Source: a virus. Taken from it: a DNA stretch of 26,787 bases. Of this stretch, positions 14,425-23,221 are shown in pieces. The notes beneath the pieces are model-generated. The model worked only from the letters and a program-made list of their open reading frames with translations. It was not told the origin of the DNA and did not search any database. The DNA lies in the IMG/VR virus record IMGVR_UViG_3300050821_002914, positions 1 to 26,787 of that record, one strand, 5' to 3'. Position 1 is the stretch's first letter. Every line of letters begins with the position of its first letter. Made by a program: the position numbers and the translations under genes.

Positions 14425-17048
14425 TGGCGAACGTCATCGAGATCCTCGTCACCGGCAAGAACGAGTCGAAAGCGGCGGTCGCCGAGGCTAAAGCCGATTC
14501 CACGAGTCTGAAGGACGGCTTGGACAAGCTCGGTGTCGGTGGCGGTCTGGCGTTGGCCGCGATCGGCTACGAGTCGGTGAAGATGGCCGCCCAGTTCGAG
14601 GCGTCGAGCACCCGGCTGGTGACGTCGGCGGGTGAGTCCTCGGCGAACATCGACATGGTCAAAAAGGGCATGCTCGATATGGCCGGGCAGGTCGGGATCT
14701 CGGCCAACGATCTCGCGCAGGGCATGTACACGGTGGAGTCGGCTGGTTTCCACGGCGCCGAGGGCCTGACGGTGCTGAAAGCTGCTGCGCAGGGCGCCAA
14801 GGCTGAGAATGCCGATCTGGGAACGGTAGCGAATGCGGTCACTGACGTCCTGGTCGACTATCACCTGAAGGCTGCCAGCGCGGCGACTGTCACGAGCCAG
14901 CTGATCACGGCGGTGTCGTACGGCAAGACGAGCTTCGAGGACTTCTCCGGGGCGATGCACAACGTGCTGCCGTTGGCCTCGGCGCTGCATCTGTCGATCG
15001 GCGACGTGTCCGGGGTGCTGGCCGAGATGACGGCGCACGGGGTGTCGGCGGATCAGGCGTCGCAGAACATCGCCAACGCTATGCGGTCGCTGGCAGCGCC
15101 GACGGGGACGATGCAGAAAGAGTTCCAGCTGCTGGGGATCAGCTCGGATGAGGTCCACGCCAAGCTGGGTACGGCCGGCCTGGCCGGGACGATGCAGTGG
15201 CTGTCGCAGGTCGCCAACGACAACGCCGGCGCGGTGGGGCAGAACGCCACCGAGGCGATGAAGAAGCTGATGGGCACGGCCCCCGGTTTGCAGGTGGCGC
15301 TGATGACCACGGGGGAGAACTTCACGGCGACGACGGCGGCGATCAAGGGGATCAGTGGGGCGACTGCCGATGCGAACGGTAACGTCAAGGGGTTCTCGGA
15401 TGTCCAGAAGACGCTGAAGTTCCAGATGGATGCGGTGGGAGCATCACTCCAGTCGATCATGATCGAGCTCGGCGACAAGCTGATGCCGATTTTCAAGGAT
15501 TTCTTCGGGTACCTGGCCGACCACAAGGTCGTCATCGAGGCCGTCGCCGTCGCTATCGGGGTGGTCGCGGTCGCCGCGACGCTGAAGCTGGCTGGCTCCA
15601 TGACGTCCAACCTGCTCACCGGCATCAGCAAGGCGGTCACGGGGCTCACGGGGCTCGGGAACACCGCCGTCGAGACCGCTGGCAAGGAAGACGCCGCCGC
15701 AGCGTCCACCACCGGTCTCGCATCGAAGATCGGCGGGGCGGTCCCCATCATCGGCAGCATGGTGGTCGGGGCTGTAGCCCTAGGCACCGAACTCGGCAAG
15801 CTGGCCGGCGTCGGCGACCACACCGGGCAGTCGCTGACGAACCTGACGACGCAGATGCTGGCCATCAACAACGGGGTGCAGCCCGCCACACAGGGTATGG
15901 CGCAGCTGACCAACCAGCTCATGTTCATGTCACAGAAGATCAACGACAACAAGCCGGTCCAAGGGTTGCAGGACATCGACACAGCGCTGGCCCAGCTGGT
16001 GACCAGCGGCCACGCGCAGCAGGCCGAAGCGACCGTGAACGACATCACGACAGCCTTGACCAAGCAGGGCGTCAGCCTGGGCTACATCCACGACCAGGTG
16101 CTGCCGAAGTACAACCAGGCGCTCCAGGACGCGTCGAACAACGCCCAGCTCAACGCGACGGCCACCGACGGGTCCTCCACGGCGTTGTCCGGGAACGCCG
16201 ACCAGGCGAACAACGCTGCGGACGCCCAGAACAACCTGGCCATAGCGATCCAGGCCGCGAACGACGCTTTCGACACCTTGAACAACAACCTGACCGCATC
16301 CGACGCCCTCCACGCCTTCCAGAAGGACCTGCTCAGTGTCACGGACACGATCAAGACCAACGGGACCGCGCTCGACAGCAACACCCTGAAGGGTCTGGCG
16401 AACCTGGACGCCTTCAACGCCGACGCCAAGCACATCCTGGACTACCGGAACGCCCAGATCGCCGCGGCCGGCGGAACGAAAGCCTCCAGCGACGCGATCG
16501 ACCAGGCGAACACGGCGGCGAACACGCAGGTCTCACAGCTCATCAAGGTGTGGGGGCAGGCGGGCGCGAACACGACTCAGATCACCGCCTACGCCAAGTC
16601 GCTGGGGCTGATCCCCGACACCATCCCGACCACCGTCGACCTGAACACCGAAACTGCTACTCAGAAGCTCCACGACCTTCAGAATCTGATGCTGATCGTC
16701 GGGAACGCGGCTCCTATCGCCAAGGGCGGCACTAAGTTCCAGGCCCACGGTGGTGAGGTCGCCGGGGCTGCGACCGGCGGTGACCGCACCGGCCTGGTGA
16801 TGGTCGGTGAGCAGGGCCCAGAGCTGGTGCGGTTGCCGACCGGGTCCACGGTGCGGTCGAACCCGGACACGATGGCCGCTATCGCCGGCGGCGGGGGAGT
16901 CTCCGGCGGCGGTAGGGGTGGGGGCGTCATCCAGCTTGAGCTGGTGGGGAACCCGAGCGACCCGCTATTGCAGTGGCTGCGGGGCGCGATCCGCGCCCGC
17001 TTCGGCAACGACCCCGACAGCGTCCAGAAAGCCCTCGGGCAGACCTAA
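14424..17048 (+). CDS. Tail tape measure protein
   Basis: An 874-residue protein that sets tail length and is injected with the DNA. The region from about residue 55 to 290 (FEASSTRLVTSAGESS, GISANDLAQGMYTVESAGF, NAVTDVLVDYHLK) is the TP901-type tape measure core. Two hydrophobic stretches at about 367-392 and 434-457 could insert in a host membrane. Long Gln/Asn/Ala-rich helices follow, and the C-terminus has the Gly-rich VGEQGPELVRLPTGSTV motif frequent in such proteins. At about 0.15 nm per residue, the tail should be near 130 nm. The ATG at 14424 is preferred over the GTG at 14409 because GGGGTGG at 14411-14417 lies 6 bases before it. Confidence 0.9.
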   Translation: MANVIEILVTGKNESKAAVAEAKADSTSLKDGLDKLGVGGGLALAAIGYESVKMAAQFEASSTRLVTSAGESSANIDMVKKGMLDMAGQVGISANDLAQGMYTVESAGFHGAEGLTVLKAAAQGAKAENADLGTVANAVTDVLVDYHLKAASAATVTSQLITAVSYGKTSFEDFSGAMHNVLPLASALHLSIGDVSGVLAEMTAHGVSADQASQNIANAMRSLAAPTGTMQKEFQLLGISSDEVHAKLGTAGLAGTMQWLSQVANDNAGAVGQNATEAMKKLMGTAPGLQVALMTTGENFTATTAAIKGISGATADANGNVKGFSDVQKTLKFQMDAVGASLQSIMIELGDKLMPIFKDFFGYLADHKVVIEAVAVAIGVVAVAATLKLAGSMTSNLLTGISKAVTGLTGLGNTAVETAGKEDAAAASTTGLASKIGGAVPIIGSMVVGAVALGTELGKLAGVGDHTGQSLTNLTTQMLAINNGVQPATQGMAQLTNQLMFMSQKINDNKPVQGLQDIDTALAQLVTSGHAQQAEATVNDITTALTKQGVSLGYIHDQVLPKYNQALQDASNNAQLNATATDGSSTALSGNADQANNAADAQNNLAIAIQAANDAFDTLNNNLTASDALHAFQKDLLSVTDTIKTNGTALDSNTLKGLANLDAFNADAKHILDYRNAQIAAAGGTKASSDAIDQANTAANTQVSQLIKVWGQAGANTTQITAYAKSLGLIPDTIPTTVDLNTETATQKLHDLQNLMLIVGNAAPIAKGGTKFQAHGGEVAGAATGGDRTGLVMVGEQGPELVRLPTGSTVRSNPDTMAAIAGGGGVSGGGRGGGVIQLELVGNPSDPLLQWLRGAIRARFGNDPDSVQKALGQT

Positions 17049-17057
17049 GGAGTACCG

Positions 17058-17570
17058 ATGTCCTACAAGACCTGGAACGGCGCGTGCGGTGCCCTGACCG
17101 CACCCCTGGCCGCCGTGGCCACCGGCACGTCCCTGAAGACGATGCTTCAGCTGGCCACCCCGTCCACCCGGCAGATCCAGGTCATCGCCTGGGGATACAC
17201 CCTGTCCACGTTGCCCGGAGCCACCGCGACGATCGAACTCATCCAGACCGACGTCGCCGCGACCGTCACCGCGCACATCGCCTCCGGGATCATTCAGGTC
17301 ACCGACCCGAGCGGCACCGCCTCGGCGCTGACTCTGGGCACCGCCGCGACCGGGTACACCGCGTCGAACGAGGGGTCGATCACCGCGACCCGGCTGCTGG
17401 ACTGCGACCAGATCCCGACCGCATCCGGCGAGGTTCCGTTGGACTACGACTACCAGTTCATGCCCGACGAGCGGCCGCTGATCCCGGTCAGCAAGTTCCT
17501 GCGGATCCGGGCCAACACTCCCACCTCCGGGGTGAACATGCTCTGCTGGGTCTCCTGGAACGAGGTGTAG
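17058..17570 (+). CDS. Beta-rich minor tail protein
   Basis: A 170-residue protein with AAGGAG at 17047-17052, 5 bases before the ATG, so its ribosome binding site overlaps the tape measure stop. It has alternating polar and hydrophobic residues with many Thr/Ala/Ser (STRQIQVIAWGYTLSTLPGA, TATIELIQTDVAATVTAHIA), ending in FLRIRANTPTSGVNMLCWVS. The fold is probably a beta sandwich. The place between the tape measure and the large tip protein is where a distal tail protein would lie, but no Dit signature is evident; 'minor tail protein' is as far as the sequence goes. Confidence 0.6.
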   Translation: MSYKTWNGACGALTAPLAAVATGTSLKTMLQLATPSTRQIQVIAWGYTLSTLPGATATIELIQTDVAATVTAHIASGIIQVTDPSGTASALTLGTAATGYTASNEGSITATRLLDCDQIPTASGEVPLDYDYQFMPDERPLIPVSKFLRIRANTPTSGVNMLCWVSWNEV

Positions 17571-17573
17571 CCG

Positions 17574-19862
17574 GTGACTCCGACGGCTCCGCTGGCCGAA
17601 GGGTGGCGGCAGAGGCAGAGCCGGCGCGGGTGGATTCCCTATCCGCCGGTGCCGGCGTCTTCGCCGGGCGCGCAGGGGCCGACGGACCCGATCGGGGTGA
17701 AGGTCGAGCTGTTCCTGGGGTCCGGATGGGTCGACATCACGTCGTACACGCTGTACCGGGACGGGTCGCAGAAAGTCCAGATCACCCGCGGCCGCGGCGA
17801 TGAGACCTCCCAGGTGTCGCCGCAGACGTGCGCGTTCCAGATCAACAACCGGGACGGCCGGTTCTCCCCCCGCAACCCGGTCGGCCCCTACTACGGGATG
17901 ATCGGCCGGAACACCCCCATCCGCGTCAGCAGGCTGCAGAACGGGATCCGCCGGTACCGGTTCTACGGTGAGGTTCCGGCGTGGCCGACGACGTGGGACA
18001 TCTCCGGGAACGACGTGTACATCCCGCTGCAGGCGTACGGGATGTTGCGCCGGCTGCGGCAGGGTGTTTCCCCGACGATCTCGGCGATGGCCAGGGCGTA
18101 CGCGTCGATGGCCGCTCCGCTGGGAGTGACGGCGTACTGGCCGTGCGAGGACGCGGCGTCGGCGGTGACGTTGGCCTCGGGACTGCCGGCCGGCGGACCC
18201 TACCCGACGTCACCGATCTCCTTCGCCGGTGCGGCGAACCCGACGCTGGCGAACTTCACCGGGTTCCTGTGCTCCCAGCCGCTCCCGCTGCTGAACACCT
18301 CGGTATGGACCGGGGTGACCCCTGTCGACACGGTGACCGGGGGGACGGCGAACGTGCTGCGGTTCCTGATCGCGGTCCCGGCCGCCGGGGAGACCAACGG
18401 GGCGGTCATCGCCCGGATGTACACCACCGGGACGATCGCCCGGCTGGAGTTGCAATACGGCACCGGTGGTTCCCTGACGCTGCTCGGGTTCGACGTGAAT
18501 GGAACCCAGTTGTTCACGTCCGGGGCTTTTGCGTTCGCGGTGAACGGGCTGCTGTTGCGGATGTCGATGGAGCTCGCACCATCCGGGGCCGACGTCGGGT
18601 GGATGTTCTCCATCCTGCAGGTGGGTGCGGGCGGCGCGGAGTTTATCTCGGGCACCCTGACCAGCGCCTCGGTGGGTACCGCCTACCAGGTGGTGCTCAA
18701 TCCGAATGGGACGCTGGTCGGGAGCGCATGCGGCCACATCTCCTACCAGACGAGCCAGGATTCCCTGTTCGGGATGCTGGGTCCGTTGGGTGCGTGGCTG
18801 GCCGAGTCTCCGGCGACGGGCCGGTTCCTGCGGCTGTGCTCGGAGCAGAACATCAACGCCACCTTGAACGACAGCTCGGCGTTCACCCCGAACGGGGAGA
18901 CGATGGGCATGGGCTACCAGCTGCCCGACACGTTCCCGAACCTGCTACAGCAGGTCCCTGACACGTCGTTGGGGTTCTTGTATGAGTCGCGGGATCAGCT
19001 GGCGTTGGCGTTGCGGGGCCGGGTGTCGCTGTACAACCAGGTGGCGAAGCTGGCGTTGGACTTCGCCCAGCATCAGTTGTCCGCGCCGGCGCCGCCGGTC
19101 GACGACGACGCGAACATCCGCAATGACGTGACGGTGACCCGGGTCGGCGGGTCGTTCTACCGGCAGGCGTTGACGTCCGGGGCGCTGTCGACGGCGCAGC
19201 CGCCGGCCGGCGTTGGCCCGTACGACACCGACTACACGTTGAGTATCCGCAACGACATCCAGGCGCAGTATCAGGCCGGGTGGCGGCTTCATATGGGGAC
19301 GGTGGACGAGCCGCGGTATCCGCAGATCTCGATCAATCTGCGGCATTCGCAGTTCACGGGGAATCTGGACTTGATGAACGCGGCGTTGACCGTCGAGATC
19401 GGGGACCGGATCACGGTCGCGAATCCGCCGGCGTGGATGCCCCCGGATGCGATCACGCAGGTGGTGCAGGGGTACACCGAGACGATGGGGGTCTGGGAGC
19501 ACGACATCACGTTCAACTGCTCCCCGGAGGACCCATACCATGTGGCGATCTTGGATGACGTGGTGTTGGGCCATGCCGACACGGACGGGTCGACGCTGGC
19601 CGGGACGTACCCGCTGGGCACCGAGACGACGCTGCTGGTGGCGACGACCGGGGCGCAGCCGGCGTCTCCGCTATGGACGACGGCTGCCGGCGACTTCCCG
19701 TTTGACATCAGTGTGAGCGGGGAGCGGATGACGGCCACGAACATCACCGGGGCCAGCTCGCCGCAGACTTTCACGGTGACCCGGTCGGTGAACGGTGTGG
19801 TGAAGGGGCAGCAGTTCGGGACGGACGTCCGTCTGTGGCAGCCGATGATTATCTCCATGTGA
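17574..19862 (+). CDS. Large tail hub / tip protein with embedded LamG-like domain
   Basis: A 762-residue protein starting with GTG 4 bases after the previous stop. Residues about 40-130 (VKVELFLGSGWVDITSYTLY, FQINNRDGRFSPRN, NTPIRVS) and the C-terminal region (VEIGDRITVANPPAWMPPDA, GYTETMGVWEHDITFNCSP) match the two ends of a type of actinophage minor tail protein that I take to form the tail hub. Between them, about 185-400, lies a segment beginning AYWPCEDA that looks like a LamG/concanavalin-type carbohydrate-binding fold. An insert of this kind suggests cell-surface binding at the tail tip. No protease or hydrolase motif was seen. Function is inferred from position and size. Confidence 0.75.
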   Translation: MTPTAPLAEGWRQRQSRRGWIPYPPVPASSPGAQGPTDPIGVKVELFLGSGWVDITSYTLYRDGSQKVQITRGRGDETSQVSPQTCAFQINNRDGRFSPRNPVGPYYGMIGRNTPIRVSRLQNGIRRYRFYGEVPAWPTTWDISGNDVYIPLQAYGMLRRLRQGVSPTISAMARAYASMAAPLGVTAYWPCEDAASAVTLASGLPAGGPYPTSPISFAGAANPTLANFTGFLCSQPLPLLNTSVWTGVTPVDTVTGGTANVLRFLIAVPAAGETNGAVIARMYTTGTIARLELQYGTGGSLTLLGFDVNGTQLFTSGAFAFAVNGLLLRMSMELAPSGADVGWMFSILQVGAGGAEFISGTLTSASVGTAYQVVLNPNGTLVGSACGHISYQTSQDSLFGMLGPLGAWLAESPATGRFLRLCSEQNINATLNDSSAFTPNGETMGMGYQLPDTFPNLLQQVPDTSLGFLYESRDQLALALRGRVSLYNQVAKLALDFAQHQLSAPAPPVDDDANIRNDVTVTRVGGSFYRQALTSGALSTAQPPAGVGPYDTDYTLSIRNDIQAQYQAGWRLHMGTVDEPRYPQISINLRHSQFTGNLDLMNAALTVEIGDRITVANPPAWMPPDAITQVVQGYTETMGVWEHDITFNCSPEDPYHVAILDDVVLGHADTDGSTLAGTYPLGTETTLLVATTGAQPASPLWTTAAGDFPFDISVSGERMTATNITGASSPQTFTVTRSVNGVVKGQQFGTDVRLWQPMIISM

Positions 19863-19879
19863 GCCTGTAGGAGGCTGCT

Positions 19880-20431
19880 GTGACGTACAACGCCGGCCAG
19901 CGCGTCAAGGCCGCCGACCTGAACCAGAACAGCCCGCAACTGCTGGGATCAACGATCCTGGCCGCGCCGGCGGCGTCGATCCCGATCACCATCCCGCCCG
20001 GGTTCAACCACCTGCACGGGATCTGGACCGGACGGCAGGACTCCGGTAGCGGCGGCGCGTTCTGTTTCCTCCGGCTCAACGGCGACGCTGGGAACAACTA
20101 CACGTTCCAGAAGGTCTACGGATCCGGGGCGGTGACGACCTCAGCTAATGCCGGCGGCGGCACGAACGGTATCCACATCGGGGTTGTCCCCGGCAGCGGC
20201 GACACGGCGAACTACTTCGGGACCGGCAGTTTCAATGTCGGGAACGCCTCTTCGGCGGTGTTCAAGCCGGTGTCGGGGCATTTCGCGGGGATGGTGTCGG
20301 CGACGAACGGATATGCCGGTGAGTCGGGTGGGATCTGGGTTTTGACGACGGTGGTGACGACGGTGACGTTGGTGCCGCTCTCGGGGAACCTGGTCGCGGG
20401 GTCGTCGATGAGTATCTACGGGTGGCAGTGA
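19880..20431 (+). CDS. Minor tail / tip fibre protein
   Basis: A 183-residue protein starting at GTG with TAGGAGG at 19868-19874, 5 bases upstream. The N-terminus (MTYNAGQRVKAADLNQN) is a short linker with a DLN motif common at the start of small fibre and baseplate proteins. The rest is beta-rich and Gly-rich (GFNHLHGIWTGRQDSG, FCFLRLNGDAGNNYTF, SGNLVAGSSMSIYGWQ) and resembles compact trimeric receptor-binding or upper baseplate domains. It is the last structural gene before the second HNH and lysis genes, so it is a candidate receptor-binding protein. The beta helix at 8532 is the other candidate. Confidence 0.6.
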   Translation: MTYNAGQRVKAADLNQNSPQLLGSTILAAPAASIPITIPPGFNHLHGIWTGRQDSGSGGAFCFLRLNGDAGNNYTFQKVYGSGAVTTSANAGGGTNGIHIGVVPGSGDTANYFGTGSFNVGNASSAVFKPVSGHFAGMVSATNGYAGESGGIWVLTTVVTTVTLVPLSGNLVAGSSMSIYGWQ

Positions 20432-20478
20432 TGGTGGCGCGTACCGTGGTGGTCGAGGATTCGAGGAGGATGGGATGA
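20431..20478 (+). CDS. Possible 15-codon coupling ORF
   Basis: An ATG at 20431 shares its A with the preceding TGA (TGATG). It opens 15 codons that end in a TGA overlapping the next ATG (ATGA at 20475-20478), and the frame covers the AGGAGG used by that gene. The arrangement would let ribosomes step from the fibre gene to the HNH gene. The peptide itself is unlikely to be functional, and the frame may be chance. Confidence 0.2.
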   Translation: MVARTVVVEDSRRMG

Positions 20479-20921
20479 CCGAGCCGGATGGCCAGGTGGC
20501 GGCACACGATCAGGCCGAGACGCGCCACTATACGGTGCATTTCCCCGCTCATCCGGCCAGGGCGGACGACCCGCACTACACGGACTTCAACCATCTGCAT
20601 GCGGCGTGGAAGAAAGACCCGGAGAAGTGGCGGTGCGCCGTCGGCGTGCACCGCGGCGACTTCTCCGAGTGCGACCTGACCAAACCGCTGGAGTTGCACC
20701 ACAGTCACGTCGAGTTCAGTCTTCAGAACGGCGTGGACCTGGCGTGGCTGGAAGCGGACTATCCGGGGATCTCCAGCCGGGACGAGGTCGGCGCCTGGGT
20801 CGAGTCGGCGGCGAACCTGGAAGTTCTGTGCGTCAGGCATCACCGCGGGCACGGCGGCGTGCACGTCGCGGCTGCTGCGGACTTCGAGGCTGAAAGGTTC
20901 GTCCGGGGGTTGATCTCGTGA
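20475..20921 (+). CDS. Putative HNH endonuclease, actinophage type
   Basis: A 148-residue protein with AGGAGG at 20464-20469, 5 bases before the ATG. After a WRCAVG...CDLTKPLELHHSH stretch come a long helix-containing spacer and NLEVLCVRHHRGHGGVH. The HH pair, the Asn and the final HH match the arrangement of an HNH nuclease (beta-beta-alpha-metal). It belongs to a form I have seen between the tail and lysis genes of Streptomyces phages. It may be a homing-type nuclease or may help packaging, as some HNH proteins do, although those usually sit beside terminase. It ends in a GTGA overlap with the next gene. Confidence 0.65.
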   Translation: MTEPDGQVAAHDQAETRHYTVHFPAHPARADDPHYTDFNHLHAAWKKDPEKWRCAVGVHRGDFSECDLTKPLELHHSHVEFSLQNGVDLAWLEADYPGISSRDEVGAWVESAANLEVLCVRHHRGHGGVHVAAAADFEAERFVRGLIS

Positions 20922-21397
20922 CTCCCATGTTCCAGCATGTCCCGCACCCGCACATCGCCGCGCGTAGGGCGCACGGCCCGGTGAAGGTTGCCGACCAGCT
21001 TCCGACCGAAACTGCAGCCGCCCGGTTCAATGCCCGGCTGGCCGTCCGGATCACGTCGATGGTCGGCAGCATGTGGTGCGCCTACGTGTTCGCGGCGTTC
21101 GACCTGATTAGTTTGCCGGCGGCGATCCGTGGCGGTGCGCAGACGATCGTGTCGTGGGTGGCGCAGACGTTCCTGCAACTGGTGCTGCTGTCGATCATCA
21201 TGGTGGGTCAGAACGTCCAGTCGCAGGCTGCGGACAAGCGCTCGGAGGCGACCTGGCATGACGCCGAGGCGATCCTCCATGGGCAGGAGCAGATCGCCGC
21301 GCACCTGTCCGCGCAGGACTCCGACCGGCTGGCGTTGCACGCCGAGCTCGCCGCGCAGGCGATCCTGATCCGGTCGATGGGCGGTGGGGCGCCGTGA
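20918..21397 (+). CDS. Two-TM membrane protein, DUF1003-like, holin candidate
   Basis: A 159-residue protein starting in a GTGA overlap. It has two predicted membrane helices, about 47-68 (SMVGSMWCAYVFAAFDLIS) and 76-97 (TIVSWVAQTFLQLVLLSIIM). These are followed directly by VGQNVQSQAADKRSE and a helical, acidic C-terminus ending in DAEAI...QIAAHLSAQ. The GS near TM1 and the 'LSIIMxxQNxQ' motif after TM2 resemble DUF1003 membrane proteins, which are common in bacteria and actinophages. It is translationally coupled to the endolysin gene, so a holin role is reasonable. DUF1003 proteins are not established holins, so this is position-based. Confidence 0.65.
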   Translation: MTPMFQHVPHPHIAARRAHGPVKVADQLPTETAAARFNARLAVRITSMVGSMWCAYVFAAFDLISLPAAIRGGAQTIVSWVAQTFLQLVLLSIIMVGQNVQSQAADKRSEATWHDAEAILHGQEQIAAHLSAQDSDRLALHAELAAQAILIRSMGGGAP

Positions 21398-22416
21398 CCA
21401 TCTTCGGTACGGACATCTCGAGCTTCCAGTCGGGTCTGGACCTGTCGACGCTGTCGGACGCGTCGTTCATCCTGGCGAAGACCACCGAGGGCACGTACTA
21501 CACGGACCGGAACTATCAGGGGTGGCGCAGGCAGGCCGCGCAATTGGGGAAGCTGTTCTGCTGGTATCACTTCCTGTCCGGTGAGGACGCGCACGCCCAG
21601 GTGCAGCACACGATCGCGAACGTCGGCGATGCCGGGCTGCCGGGGATGCTCGACGTCGAGCCCGAAGGAGCGTTCACCCCGACGCTGGCGCAGACGCTCG
21701 CCTACGTCGATGCGGCGCACGCTGGGGGGCTGCTGCTGCGGCTGGTGTACCTGCCGGAGTGGGTGTGGCGGAAGATGGGTGCTCCGGACCTGAGGCCGCT
21801 GGCCGCCCGCGGGGTGTATCTGGTGTCGTCGGCGTACCCGGGTGGTTCGGGGTCCGCGGTCCAGGAGTATCCGGGGGACGGCGCTCCCGGGTGGCTGCCG
21901 TACGGGGGGCTGACGCCGCTGCTGTACCAGTTCACGGACAACGCCCGCGACGGCGGTCAGGCGCTGGACTTCAACGCTTACCGTGGGACGGCGGCGTCGC
22001 TGGCTGCGTCGCTGGCCGGCTCCACTCCCACCTCGAACTCAGGAGATCCCATGGCCACGTACACGATGAGCGCCGGCTGGCAGGCTGACTACCCGGACGT
22101 CGCCCCAGCGCTTGAGCAGCACATCCCGGTGGGTACCGTCATCGACGACGGGGACGCGGCGGCGTACGCGATGATCCGGTCGTTCGTCGCTGCCGAGCGG
22201 GCGGCGGCGATCGAGGCGAAGGTGGACGCCCTGGCGGCGAAGCTCGGTGCTCCGACCGTTGACGTCAACGGTCTGGCCGCGGCGTTGGGTCCGCTGCTGC
22301 ATCCGACGACGGACGTGGACGCGCTGACTGCGGCGCTGCTGCCGCACCTGCCGGGGTCGCCGGATCCGGTGGCGTTCGCGGACGCGTTGATCGCGCACGT
22401 CAAGGTCGTGCCGTGA
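21394..22416 (+). CDS. Endolysin, GH25 muramidase with C-terminal helical domain
   Basis: A 340-residue protein starting in a GTGA overlap. Residues 1-205 are a glycoside hydrolase 25 (lysozyme) domain: FGTDISSFQ with D7, FILAKTTEG, WYHFLSG, and LDVEPEG with D87 and E89. D87 and E89 match the Asp-x-Glu active-site pair of the family. The domain ends with YQFTD...DFNAYRG. It cuts peptidoglycan between MurNAc and GlcNAc at the end of infection. A linker (TPTSNSGDP) leads to a C-terminal helical region (about 220-340) with a repeated pattern (VNGLAAALGPLL, VDALTAALLPHL, PVAFADALIAHV), probably a wall-binding or oligomerising domain. An internal start lies at 22051. The stop overlaps the next GTG. 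Confidence 0.88.
   Translation: MTIFGTDISSFQSGLDLSTLSDASFILAKTTEGTYYTDRNYQGWRRQAAQLGKLFCWYHFLSGEDAHAQVQHTIANVGDAGLPGMLDVEPEGAFTPTLAQTLAYVDAAHAGGLLLRLVYLPEWVWRKMGAPDLRPLAARGVYLVSSAYPGGSGSAVQEYPGDGAPGWLPYGGLTPLLYQFTDNARDGGQALDFNAYRGTAASLAASLAGSTPTSNSGDPMATYTMSAGWQADYPDVAPALEQHIPVGTVIDDGDAAAYAMIRSFVAAERAAAIEAKVDALAAKLGAPTVDVNGLAAALGPLLHPTTDVDALTAALLPHLPGSPDPVAFADALIAHVKVVP
22041..22053 (+). promoter_or_regulatory. Internal ribosome binding site and ATG within the endolysin gene
   Basis: AGGAGA (22041-22046) followed by ATG at 22051-22053 lies in the endolysin reading frame, exactly at the junction between the linker and the C-terminal region. Initiation here would give a separate 121-residue protein (22051-22416). 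The spacing of 4 bases from AGGAGA is short, and 5 if counted from AGGAG. Confidence 0.5.
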
Positions 22417-22739
22417 CCCCCGAGCAGGTGGAGCACCGGCGGGCGCAGTTGCTGCGGTTCGCTCGGATGACCGCCTATGCGCTGGCGGTGCAGTTGCTGG
22501 CGTTCGGCGGGAACTGGCCGGGATGGGCCACGGTGTGGTCGTTGCTGCCGGCCGCTGCTGAGACCGCTTTGCGTCAGGCGCTGCCGGTGAAGCTGTTGCC
22601 GACGACGGGTTCGGTGCTCGCGCCGACCGTCCCGCCGCCGGGGTTCCCGGCGGCCCGTACCGGTACCGTCCCGATGCCGCAGGTCCCGGCCGGCGCCCAG
22701 CAGGCGCCGGCCCCGCCGGCCGACCCGGCTCACGGCTGA
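22413..22739 (+). CDS. Small one-TM protein with Pro-rich tail
   Basis: A 108-residue protein starting in a GTGA overlap with the endolysin stop. A charged N-terminus (VEHRRAQLLRFARM) precedes a hydrophobic stretch (TAYALAVQLLAFGGNWPGWA) that could span the membrane, then WSLLPAAAETALRQALP. The last 45 residues are Pro/Ala-rich and likely extended (PTVPPPGFPAAR, QAPAPPADPAHG). The position after the endolysin suggests a holin or an accessory lysis protein. A Pro-rich tail could reach across the cell wall. No family is recognised with confidence. Confidence 0.6.
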   Translation: MTPEQVEHRRAQLLRFARMTAYALAVQLLAFGGNWPGWATVWSLLPAAAETALRQALPVKLLPTTGSVLAPTVPPPGFPAARTGTVPMPQVPAGAQQAPAPPADPAHG

Positions 22740-22779
22740 ATCCGCCACTCATGGCCCTAGACCCTGGCCTGTGGTTCTG

Positions 22780-23208
22780 ATGGCCGTTTACAACCTGGCC
22801 GAGCAGGTGACAGTGGCGGTGGGTGCCATCAGCAGCCTGTCCGGCATCGCGGCGTTCCTCACCTACCGGCTGAAAGCCCGCGAGCTCCGGCAGACAGCAG
22901 AGAAATCGATGATCGACAAAGCGAAGACGTTGAGTGACATGTCCCTGGCGCTGCTCACTCCGATTGAGAGAGCCGCGGCCAGAGCTGAAACCCGCGCCGC
23001 CGAGCTTGAGGCGCAGGTCCACAACCTGGAGGCTGCGATGTCGTCGCTGACCGATTCCCTGGCGACGTTGACGACCCGGTTCCAGGCCGAGCGGGAGGAG
23101 TTGCAGCGGCAGATCGCGGCTGTTACCGCCGATCGTGATGCCGTCGTGGTGTCGCTGAGGCTCCTCAAGGACGAGTTGGAAGCGTTGCGGCAGCAGGGTG
23201 CCGCATGA
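22780..23208 (+). CDS. Membrane-anchored coiled-coil protein
   Basis: A 142-residue protein if read from the ATG at 22780; a GTG at 22771 in the same frame would add 3 residues. Neither has a clear ribosome binding site, and a 31-40 base gap follows the previous stop. The N-terminal segment (VTVAVGAISSLSGIAAFLTY) is one membrane helix. From about residue 30 to the end it is a heptad-rich coiled coil (ERAAARAETRAAELEAQVHN, LQRQIAAVTADRDAVVVSLR). This is a layout used by some phage lysis regulators and by cell-surface anchors. The function is unknown, and the neighbours are other small membrane or coiled-coil genes. Confidence 0.6.
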   Translation: MAVYNLAEQVTVAVGAISSLSGIAAFLTYRLKARELRQTAEKSMIDKAKTLSDMSLALLTPIERAAARAETRAAELEAQVHNLEAAMSSLTDSLATLTTRFQAEREELQRQIAAVTADRDAVVVSLRLLKDELEALRQQGAA

Positions 23209-23221
23209 GGAGCGTATCGAC

